This document shows, in pieces, positions 1 to 5,801 of a stretch of DNA of 7,904 nucleotides. This DNA comes from Victivallales bacterium (GTDB lineage Bacteria; Verrucomicrobiota; Lentisphaeria; Oligosphaerales; Lenti-02): positions 1-7,904 of the forward strand of contig JABGQJ010000351.1 in assembly GCA_018648945.1 (NCBI GenBank), written 5' to 3'. The number at the start of each line of letters is the position of its first letter. The stretch's first letter is position 1. The notes under the pieces were generated by a model. The model saw only the letters and a list, made by a program, of their open reading frames with translations. It made no database searches and was not told the DNA's origin. The position numbers and the translations under genes were made by a program.

Positions 1-80
1 CCATTCCACCATTCCCCCATTCCACCATTCCACCATTCCACCATTCCACCATTCCACCATTCCACCATTCCACCATTCCA
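1..80. repeat. Octamer tandem repeat (CCATTCCA)x10
   Basis: Ten head-to-tail copies of CCATTCCA fill the first 80 bases; only the second copy differs (last base C instead of A). The array begins at the window edge, so its true left end is unknown. The last A of the array is also the first base of the AGGA Shine-Dalgarno of the gene at 92, so the repeat lies in the immediate 5' leader or the promoter-leader junction. The unit is not a multiple of three and no gene needs to read through it. Near-perfect identity between copies suggests recent expansion by slipped-strand replication. No conventional promoter is visible inside it, so the promoter of the downstream gene is probably left of the window. 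Confidence 0.95.
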
Positions 81-83
81 GGA
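80..83 (+). promoter_or_regulatory. Shine-Dalgarno AGGA for the URO-D family gene
   Basis: AGGA lies 8 nt upstream of the ATG at 92 and directly abuts the octamer array. It supports this ATG as the true start. Confidence 0.6.
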
Positions 84-91
84 ACTAGCCC

Positions 92-1063
92 ATGACCCGC
101 CGCGATCTTGTCCATGCCGCGATTCACCATCAGGAAACGCCACGGGTCCCCTACAACATCCGCCCGGACCGCGAAATGGGGGAGAAGCTCCGCGAACGCC
201 TGGCCTGGGACGGACCGCGCGAGAAGTCGCTCGGGCGCATGGATCTGAACGACTGGCTGGACAATGACGTGGAGATGATCCGCATCCCCTGGTGGAATTG
301 GGCCGGCCTGGCCCCGGACTGGCGCGGCCCCTGGCCACCGACCACGCCGGCCACCGTGCGCGGCAACGGCACCTACGACACCTTCTATGACGAACTCAAG
401 GCCCTGCGCGAGGAAACCGACCGCTACATCCTCGTCATGGTCTACGGCAGTCACTTCGAGAAGGCCAATGCGGCGCGGGGCATCGAGAACTTCCTGATGG
501 ACATCGGCGGCGACTTCGCCTTCGCCAAGCAGCTCTGCACGCGCATCATCGACAAGAACATGGTGATGCTGGAGAACGTCCTGGCCTGCCCCGAGATCGA
601 TGGCATCCTCCTGGGCAGCGATTGGGGCAGCCAGCGCGGCTCACTGATGAATCCAGACACCTGGGACGAGCTGATCCGCCCTGGCGAGCAGCGCGAGTAC
701 GACCTGGTGCATGGCTATGGCAAGGATGTCTGGGTCCACTCCTGCGGCAAGATCGACGTCCTCATTCCCCGCCTGGCGGAGATGGGGGTGGATGTGCTAA
801 ATCCCCTCCAGCCCGAGTGCATGGACGTGGCCGCGATCAAGCGCGACTACGGCCACAAGCTTGCCTTCTGGGGCGGCATCAACACCCAGCAGATCCTCCC
901 CTTCGGCACACCCGACGAGGTGAGGGTCGAAGCCCGCCGCACGCGGGACCTGCTGAGCGCGGGTGGCGGCTACATCCTCGCCGCCGCCCAGGATGTCCAA
1001 GGCGACGTCCCCATGGCCAACCTGGACGCCCTCCTCGACGTCGCCCGCGAAGGCAAGAACTGA
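92..1063 (+). CDS. Uroporphyrinogen decarboxylase (URO-D)/MtaA-family protein
   Basis: A 323-residue TIM-barrel protein of the URO-D superfamily, which includes HemE and the cobalamin/coenzyme M methyltransferases MtaA, MtbA and CmuA. The N-terminus (MTRRDLVHAAIHHQETPRVP) is the usual opening of the family. Residues 171-197 hold the GSDWG...NPDTWDELIRP block, HSCG at 216-219 matches the H-x-C-G metal-ligand motif of methyltransferase-type members, and GGINTQQILPFGTPDEVR at 261-278 followed by GGGYILAAAQDVQGDVP is the conserved C-terminal block. True HemE is usually about 340-355 residues and lacks the HxCG motif, so a methyltransferase-like or uncharacterised paralogue is more likely than haem synthesis. 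Cytoplasmic, no signal peptide. No corrinoid protein or other methyltransfer partner lies in the window. The gene is convergent with the minus-strand run. Family assignment is secure; substrate is unknown. Confidence 0.9.
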   Translation: MTRRDLVHAAIHHQETPRVPYNIRPDREMGEKLRERLAWDGPREKSLGRMDLNDWLDNDVEMIRIPWWNWAGLAPDWRGPWPPTTPATVRGNGTYDTFYDELKALREETDRYILVMVYGSHFEKANAARGIENFLMDIGGDFAFAKQLCTRIIDKNMVMLENVLACPEIDGILLGSDWGSQRGSLMNPDTWDELIRPGEQREYDLVHGYGKDVWVHSCGKIDVLIPRLAEMGVDVLNPLQPECMDVAAIKRDYGHKLAFWGGINTQQILPFGTPDEVRVEARRTRDLLSAGGGYILAAAQDVQGDVPMANLDALLDVAREGKN

Positions 1064-1066
1064 GCG

Positions 1067-1114
1067 CCGCGCAGAGATCCGCGGACCAGACAAGCCCCTC
1101 CTTGGCGCAGGGGC
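1067..1114. terminator. Hairpins between convergent genes, possible terminator
   Basis: The 56-bp gap between the convergent stops holds two short inverted repeats. CCGCG (1067-1071) pairs with CGCGG (1080-1084) over an 8-nt loop. GCCCCT (1094-1099) pairs with AGGGGC (1109-1114) over a 9-nt loop and lies 5 nt past the stop of the minus-strand Ig-domain gene. Read on the minus strand the second hairpin is followed by TTGTCT, a poor U-tract; on the plus strand there is none. At best a weak bidirectional terminator. Confidence 0.4.
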
Positions 1115-1119
1115 ACTCT

Positions 1120-2739
1120 CTACTCCAGTTCCTGCGCGCCGCCGTCTCCGCCTCTGTCGGGGTGCTCCGGCAGATGGATCTCGATCGCACGCGCTTCCCC
1201 ATCCCAGAACACCCAATGCCCCCGCTGTGGCTCCAAAGTCTCCACCGTTTCGTATCGCAGCGTGGCGGCATTCCATTGCCAGACCTCGCCAACCATGCCG
1301 CGCAGGGCGGCACCGAAGATGGTCGCCACGGTGTTGTCCTCCGGCACGCGGGCGAGTGAGATCAGGTTCCAGCCTGGCTCGACAAGCACGGTATAGAGGT
1401 CGGGGTCGGTTCCCCGATCTGCCTCCTGCTGGTCGGTGTACCCATCGCCGTCCCGGTCGGGCCGGGCGACAGCGATGGCAGCATCCACCTCGCCTGCCGT
1501 GAACATGCTGTTGACCTGCCCCTGCAAGGTGGAGATCTGGGCATCGCGGTCATCCACGGCCTGCGTGTATTCCGCCTCGGTGCGCAGGTCGTCTCGGACT
1601 AGGAGGACCGCCGCCTGTGACAACGTCTCGCCGAAGTCGTTCGTGGCGACGCAGACGTAGTTCGCCGCGTCCGCCACTCCCACCGTACCCAGGTCCAGAT
1701 CCAGCGATGCCTGGCCGGCGATTGCGGTTCCGTCCTTGCGCCAGCCCACGGTGGTGGCACGCCGCGCACCATCAGCCAACGCGGCCGAGAACTGAACACT
1801 GTCTCCGCTGCGAGCAAGCCGTGATTCCGGGTGGCTCGTGAAGGTCGGCGGCGTCCCCGAGGAGAAGAGCACGCGGCCAGCCATGACCTTCGGCCAGAAG
1901 CCGACGTATGTCCCGTCCTCATGGAAGGACTCTTCGGTCAGTGCCAGTTCCACATCGTAGTCGCCATCGAGCAGGCGCAATCCGCCGCTGGGCAAGCGCT
2001 CCCATTCGCCAAAAACCGCTGCTGTCTTCTCCGTGCCATCGGCGTCGTAGGCGGGAGATGCAGCGCTCGGGGTGAACGTATGGCTCACCACCGGCCCATC
2101 GGCAGCCACCCGGGTCCGCTGGTCCTCGCGCCAGAGCACATGGTAGCTTGAGTCCATCCGCACGTCGGCCGTGGCGTTGCCATTCCCATCGGTGACCATA
2201 TAGCCCAGCAAGAGGTACATGCTGAACCGGTAGCGCAAGCCCGTGGGGCTCCAGGAACGGGTCAACCCCTTCTGCGAGAGATAGCTCGAGTCGTTGGTAC
2301 TCGGCGAGAATCCGTCGCCCTTGTCGTTCAGATTCCAGCCATTGATCCAGGCCCAGGCACCGGCGTCGTAGTCGTAGTCCCATTCCTCGCGCCAGTAGCG
2401 CCCCACCGACCCCAGGCGTTCGTCGCAGGCGGCGCCAAGGGGCGCCATCAGCTTGATCTGGTAGGCGAAGTTCGGCTTCAGATTCGCGGCGGCCACCCGC
2501 ACCACGAAGGTACCCGCACGTTCCTCGTAGGAGGCAACGACCTGGGCCTGATCGTAGGTGTAGGAGGCCCGGTACGTCGCGGCGTAGAGATTGTACTTCA
2601 CGTCCCGCCAGCGCTGATCGTCAGTGGAAGCCCCCGTGCTTGCCAACACCACGTTGGCACCGCCGTGCGCCGCCAACGCCATCAGCCAGCCAGAGATCAG
2701 ACAGATCTGCCATATGCGCGTTGCCGTCATGCTACTCAT
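1120..2739 (-). CDS. Secreted Ig-like domain protein with Ca-binding type repeat
   Basis: 539 residues, exported: residues 1-34 form a signal peptide (hydrophobic stretch about 10-24, then AHGGANVVLAS). Residues 40-295 are a beta-rich region I cannot name, rich in W and Y, including NLKPNFAYQIKL, LLLGYMVTDGNGNATADVRMDSSYHVLW and LALTEESFHEDG. Residues about 298-381 are an immunoglobulin-like fold (W333 and the YVCVATNDFGE strand at 361); the partner Cys of the early strand is absent, as is common in bacterial Ig domains. A short helical linker (385-412) follows, then DRDGDGYTDQQEADRGTDP (428-446), resembling thrombospondin type 3 Ca-binding repeats, and a C-terminal GWNLISL module (456-525) with conserved W residues. 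No LPXTG or PEP-CTERM anchor is seen. The ATG overlaps the sulfatase stop (ATGA), so it is probably translationally coupled; a second ATG at codon 4 is an alternative. Role unknown; surface or matrix adhesion is a guess. Confidence 0.85.
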   Translation of the reverse strand: MSSMTATRIWQICLISGWLMALAAHGGANVVLASTGASTDDQRWRDVKYNLYAATYRASYTYDQAQVVASYEERAGTFVVRVAAANLKPNFAYQIKLMAPLGAACDERLGSVGRYWREEWDYDYDAGAWAWINGWNLNDKGDGFSPSTNDSSYLSQKGLTRSWSPTGLRYRFSMYLLLGYMVTDGNGNATADVRMDSSYHVLWREDQRTRVAADGPVVSHTFTPSAASPAYDADGTEKTAAVFGEWERLPSGGLRLLDGDYDVELALTEESFHEDGTYVGFWPKVMAGRVLFSSGTPPTFTSHPESRLARSGDSVQFSAALADGARRATTVGWRKDGTAIAGQASLDLDLGTVGVADAANYVCVATNDFGETLSQAAVLLVRDDLRTEAEYTQAVDDRDAQISTLQGQVNSMFTAGEVDAAIAVARPDRDGDGYTDQQEADRGTDPDLYTVLVEPGWNLISLARVPEDNTVATIFGAALRGMVGEVWQWNAATLRYETVETLEPQRGHWVFWDGEARAIEIHLPEHPDRGGDGGAQELE

Positions 2740-4127
2740 GCCTGCCAGAAGGTGGGGTGGGTCACATTGGGGGCCACGTCGAGCCGCCGCTCCCAGTCGC
2801 GCAGCGTGGTGCGCAGATCACGCGCGGTATCGGCGTGCCCTGCCTCGTCGATCAGATTGCGTGTCTCGCCGGGATCGGAGCGCATGTCGAAGAGCTGGGA
2901 GACGGGGTCGTCCTTGTAGGTGATCAGCTTGTACTCGGGTGTCCGGACCATGCGTCCGGTGTTGCCCAGGACCTCGCTGACACAGAACTCGCCACCAGCA
3001 GACGTCTTGCCCGCAAGCACGCCCTGCAGGCTGTGCCCTCGGACCTTCGGCGGCGCGGACACGCCCGCGTAGGCGCAGATGGTGGGCACGATGTCCATTC
3101 CCGAGACCACCCGCTGGCGGTTCAACCGGTTCCCCTCGATCTCTCCGGGCAGGGAGAAGATGAGCGGCACGTGGGCGGCCTCGTCGTAGAGCGAGTTCTT
3201 CCGGGTGGTCTGATGGTGACCGGTGCCCTCGCCGTGATCGGAGGTGAAGACAACCAGCGTCTCCTGCCCGTACCCGTTCCGCTCCACCGCGTCCAACACT
3301 CGACCGATCTCCGCATCCACCATCTCCACATGGCGATAGTAGGACCAGATGTAGTAGCGCCACTGCTCTTCCGTCCAGGTGTTGCGCAAAGCCTCGTTCC
3401 CCCGCCGCCGACTGGAGACGGATGCCGGCTCCTTCGGGTCGAACTTGAAGTTGCTGGGCAACGGCGGCAACTGGTCGCGCAGTTCCGGGTAGGGCAGCTG
3501 GTCCAGGTGGTTGGAGTTCAGCCGCAACCACTCGCAGATATCGTGGGGTTGCATGAACGAGGCCACCATGCAGAACGGCTTCTCCTTCGCCCGGTTCTTG
3601 AGGTAGCCCGCGCAAGCACGCGAGGTGAACGCATCGCCGATGTTCCCCTGGCCACCGAGGGCCGTGGTCAGCACCCGAAAACCCCGCATCTGCGTGGTGT
3701 GCGTGGCAGGCAGATGCCACTTGCCCGCATAGACGCACTCGTAGCCTGCCTCGCTCCCCAGCCATTCCCCGATATTCGGCATGGTCTTGCGGATGGACAG
3801 GCCGTTCTTGTACACGCCCGTCTCGCAGGTGGGGCGACCGGTGAACATGGAACTGCGCGCCGGCGAGCAGACTGGATTCGTGCTGTAGGACATGGAGAAT
3901 CGCGTGCCAGCCTTGACCAAACGGTCCATGGCGGGCGTCCGCACGTGCGGGCAACCTGCGGCAGCGATGGTGTCGAAGTGCTGTTGATCAGTGATGATGA
4001 ACAGCACGTTGGGTTTGGTCTTGCCCGCGCCGATGGCAGGCATGCTCACCAGTGTGCTGGCAGCGGCAGCGCCGCCGAGACGGAGGAATTGGCGACGGTC
4101 GCAGCGGGGAGGAATCGGTGCGCTCAT
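2736..4127 (-). CDS. Tat-exported S1-family sulfatase (formylglycine-dependent)
   Basis: 463 residues, a normal length for an arylsulfatase/N-sulfoglucosamine-sulfohydrolase type enzyme. The N-terminus holds a twin-arginine signal, RRQFLRLGGAAAASTLVSMPAIGAG (11-35), implying folded export after cytoplasmic maturation. Seen in order: PNVLFIITDQQ (39-49; D47 and Q48 as Ca ligands), the sulfatase signature CSPARSSMFTGR (87-98) with Cys87 as the residue converted to formylglycine, GKWHL (135-139; K136 and H138), H195 in MQPHD, SDHGEGTGHH (296-305; D297 and H298) and the C-terminal LFDMRSDPGETRNL. All core active-site residues are present, so it should be active if a formylglycine-generating enzyme exists elsewhere. 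Substrate cannot be read from the sequence; a sulfated polysaccharide is likely given the secreted neighbours. The ATG directly follows the upstream TAG (TAGATG), with a GGGGG stretch 8 nt upstream as ribosome-binding site. Confidence 0.95.
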   Translation of the reverse strand: MSAPIPPRCDRRQFLRLGGAAAASTLVSMPAIGAGKTKPNVLFIITDQQHFDTIAAAGCPHVRTPAMDRLVKAGTRFSMSYSTNPVCSPARSSMFTGRPTCETGVYKNGLSIRKTMPNIGEWLGSEAGYECVYAGKWHLPATHTTQMRGFRVLTTALGGQGNIGDAFTSRACAGYLKNRAKEKPFCMVASFMQPHDICEWLRLNSNHLDQLPYPELRDQLPPLPSNFKFDPKEPASVSSRRRGNEALRNTWTEEQWRYYIWSYYRHVEMVDAEIGRVLDAVERNGYGQETLVVFTSDHGEGTGHHQTTRKNSLYDEAAHVPLIFSLPGEIEGNRLNRQRVVSGMDIVPTICAYAGVSAPPKVRGHSLQGVLAGKTSAGGEFCVSEVLGNTGRMVRTPEYKLITYKDDPVSQLFDMRSDPGETRNLIDEAGHADTARDLRTTLRDWERRLDVAPNVTHPTFWQA

Positions 4128-5537
4128 CTACTTCACCCCCTGCTTCTGGCGCTGCGCGCTCTTCTTCCGGTAACGGCTGAGCTGAGACTGCGAATACTTC
4201 TCATAGTTCGCCACGGCTTCGGGGATCAGCAGGTAGGCTCGACTGTGGGTCACCACGAGTTGCAGCCTTCCCCTCGCGTCCAGCCAGTAGTTGGTGGGGA
4301 GGACGCCATGTCCAATCTGGACATATCGGCGGAACTCCCTTGCCTCGCCCGCGATCTGGTGCGATTCCTCCCCTCGGTAGGCCAGCCGCTGTCCTTCCTT
4401 CACCACGCTCATGCCTTCGAGCAGCGAGAACTCGGGGATTTGGGTTTGCGGTGTCAACCGCTGCACAGCCTCGAACAAGCACCAGTCCCCGGTTGCGGGA
4501 CCAGCCGCAGCGCCGGGCAGCGGTCCCTTCTCGTCGGCGTCCAGATCCGGAATCGGCTCGCCGTGGGCATCCAGGAACCGGCTCGTCAGCGTCCAGGAAA
4601 TGGGGGTCGCCAGGGCGTCCGCCCGGCATTGGGCCACCAGCTCCGTGACATGGCGCATCGCCGCGTCCAGCTGAATCGTCTGCGTCACCTTCAGGTCAAA
4701 GGTCCCGTCGTCACGCGGCGTGCGTTCCAGGCGGAGCAGCCCGAGATGCTTGTTCGCCTTCAGCATGTAGCCGTGGCAGGTGAAGATGCCATAGGTGGCC
4801 TGCCATGTGCCATCTGCTTTGAAGTCTCCTGGAGTTGGGGTGAAGTCGGCGAACGCCGCCATCTCCCAGAGCATGCCTGGATCGAGTGCCTGTCCCACTG
4901 CTCGGTTCCCGCCTTGCTGTGGAGAAGCTCCCACTGCCTTGATGAACTGCGCCCGGCTCACCTTCTTCCCGAAGTTCAGAACCCGGATATCGCGGATCTC
5001 CACCTTCTGGACCTGCAACCCCAGATTCAGGCCAACCAGAATGCCGTCATCGACCATGTCCGCGCTTGGGGTCGCCACCAGATTGAGTCGCTGCCAGTTC
5101 TTGCCGAGAACACAGGATCCCCCAAGAGCCGTGTGGTAGGGCTTCACACTCCGCCGAAGAACCGGGCGCACCTGCCCTTTGGCCTGCTTCCCCTCGTCGG
5201 TGCAACGGGCCTCGAAGGTCACCAGGACCACATCGTCGCGTTTCGGCCCCGTCCCCTTAGGCGTGCTCCACTTGAGCCCCGTTTCCCAGTGCTTCTCAGG
5301 CTTCTCTGTCACCGCGATGCGGTAGGTCGGCGCACCGCCCGCCACTGCCGCCGGGACCACCACGCACGAGCCCTTGTCGTCCTTGGCCTGGAAGCCGGGC
5401 TTGGCCAGCTGTTCCGCCGAGATATAGGATGCCTCCGGCGCCGGCAACTTCGCCAGGATCTCGTCGATGGTCGGCCTTTTCGGTGCAGCCAAAACCAGCC
5501 ATGGCAAGATGGCAGTGAGCACAAGAATTCGTCGCAC
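4128..5537 (-). CDS. Secreted protein, carbohydrate-binding-like N-terminal half, unknown C-terminal half
   Basis: 469 residues from a GTG start. I prefer this GTG to the ATG 36 bp upstream (5573) because a GGAGG lies 8 nt before it and because it gives a clean signal peptide, MRRILVLTAILPWLVLA. Residues about 57-190 look like a galactose-binding or CBM4/9-type jelly roll: an HWETGLKW strand, DDVVLVTFEARC, the Trp in GKNWQRLNLVA, and VQKVEIRDIRVLNFGKKV, a typical last strand. Residues about 225-440 are a region I do not recognise (DPGMLWEMAAFADF, GTWQATYGIFTCHGYMLKANKHLGLLRLER, ATPISWTLTSRF, YVQIGHGVLPTNYWLDARGRLQLVV); strand-rich, no catalytic motif evident. The tail (about 448-469) is very basic. 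It is first in the three-gene unit with the sulfatase and Ig protein. A binding or scaffold protein for the sulfatase substrate is an inference; an unrecognised lyase or hydrolase cannot be excluded. Confidence 0.82.
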   Translation of the reverse strand: MRRILVLTAILPWLVLAAPKRPTIDEILAKLPAPEASYISAEQLAKPGFQAKDDKGSCVVVPAAVAGGAPTYRIAVTEKPEKHWETGLKWSTPKGTGPKRDDVVLVTFEARCTDEGKQAKGQVRPVLRRSVKPYHTALGGSCVLGKNWQRLNLVATPSADMVDDGILVGLNLGLQVQKVEIRDIRVLNFGKKVSRAQFIKAVGASPQQGGNRAVGQALDPGMLWEMAAFADFTPTPGDFKADGTWQATYGIFTCHGYMLKANKHLGLLRLERTPRDDGTFDLKVTQTIQLDAAMRHVTELVAQCRADALATPISWTLTSRFLDAHGEPIPDLDADEKGPLPGAAAGPATGDWCLFEAVQRLTPQTQIPEFSLLEGMSVVKEGQRLAYRGEESHQIAGEAREFRRYVQIGHGVLPTNYWLDARGRLQLVVTHSRAYLLIPEAVANYEKYSQSQLSRYRKKSAQRQKQGVK

Positions 5538-5545
5538 GGACGGGG

Positions 5546-5550
5546 CCTCC
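5546..5550 (-). promoter_or_regulatory. Shine-Dalgarno GGAGG that decides the GTG start at 5537
   Basis: Read on the minus strand, GGAGG is followed by an 8-nt spacer and GTG, then codons for a Met-Arg-Arg signal peptide. The upstream ATG at 5573 has only a poor GGGCAAG before it and would add 12 residues in front of the signal peptide. Confidence 0.65.
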
Positions 5551-5604
5551 AGGTTGCTGAGAATCCAGGCCATACACTTGCCCGAATCCGCCAGAATGCA
5601 ATGC

Positions 5605-5612
5605 CTCCTAGG
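5605..5612. repeat. Target-site duplication, left copy (CTCCTAGG)
   Basis: The octamer CTCCTAGG directly precedes the left inverted terminal repeat and is repeated exactly at 5794-5801 after the right one. The flanking C on both sides would allow a 9-bp reading, but 8 bp leaves the terminal repeats complete and fits the IS66 family. Confidence 0.85.
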
Positions 5613-5634
5613 GTAATGGCTCAGTCACGGGCGG
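5613..5634. repeat. Left inverted terminal repeat of the MITE
   Basis: 22 bp, matching the reverse complement of 5772-5793 at 20 positions; mismatches at positions 7 (G versus C) and 20 (C versus T). Begins with GTAA. Confidence 0.85.
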
Positions 5635-5771
5635 AGGCACCTCTCGGCGGGCGAGCGAAGCGCTGGTCTCCACACCTGTCCCCGAGCGTTGGTCGGCGCG
5701 CCAGCGATCACGTGGGGTCCGGGGAGGCGAGTCTCCCCAGCGGGGTGCGGGGCTGGCTCCGCTTCCCGACC

Positions 5772-5793
5772 CCACCCGTGACTGAGGCATTAC
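5772..5793. repeat. Right inverted terminal repeat of the MITE
   Basis: Inverted partner of 5613-5634; its outer end reads GTAATGCC on the minus strand and touches the right target-site copy. Confidence 0.85.
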
Positions 5794-5801
5794 CTCCTAG
5801 G
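5794..5801. repeat. Target-site duplication, right copy (CTCCTAGG)
   Basis: Exact copy of 5605-5612. It contains the TAG stop (5797-5799, minus strand) of the cyclase gene, so the insertion happened 3 nt past that stop and left the coding sequence unchanged. Confidence 0.85.

Larger units (their letters stand above)
5613..5793. mobile_element. IS66-type miniature inverted-repeat element (MITE), 181 bp
   Basis: The element is bounded by inverted repeats of 22 bp matching at 20 positions: left GTAATGGCTCAGTCACGGG plus CGG, right (reverse complement) GTAATGCCTCAGTCACGGG plus TGG. It is flanked by an 8-bp direct duplication. Ends starting GTAA and an 8-bp target duplication are hallmarks of the IS66 family. 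It is far too short for a transposase; the minus-strand open frame through it (5608-5790) looks incidental. The interior is very GC-rich and self-complementary: GGGGAG (5721-5726) pairs with CTCCCC (5733-5738), CGCTGG (5661-5666) with CCAGCG (5701-5706), and GGCGCGCC (5695-5702) is palindromic. It would be mobilised in trans by a full IS66 relative elsewhere in the genome. It occupies most of the space between the cyclase gene and the secreted-protein operon and may act as a transcription attenuator there. Confidence 0.85.

Noticed and set aside
1..80. CRISPR-like array
   Set aside because: Units are 8 bp with no spacers; this is a simple tandem repeat.
5555..5604. Possible sigma-70 promoter for the three-gene operon (TTGCAT with TGTATG on the minus strand)
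   Set aside because: Spacing would be 19 bp and the -10 match is poor; not good enough to annotate.
5608..5790. A 60-codon minus-strand frame covering nearly the whole MITE
   Set aside because: It starts inside one inverted end and stops in the target duplication, has no ribosome-binding site and reads as GC-rich noise; coding function is unlikely.
5604..5801. 9-bp target duplication (CCTCCTAGG) instead of 8 bp
   Set aside because: It would require dropping the terminal C of the right inverted repeat; the 8-bp reading keeps both ends symmetrical and agrees with IS66.
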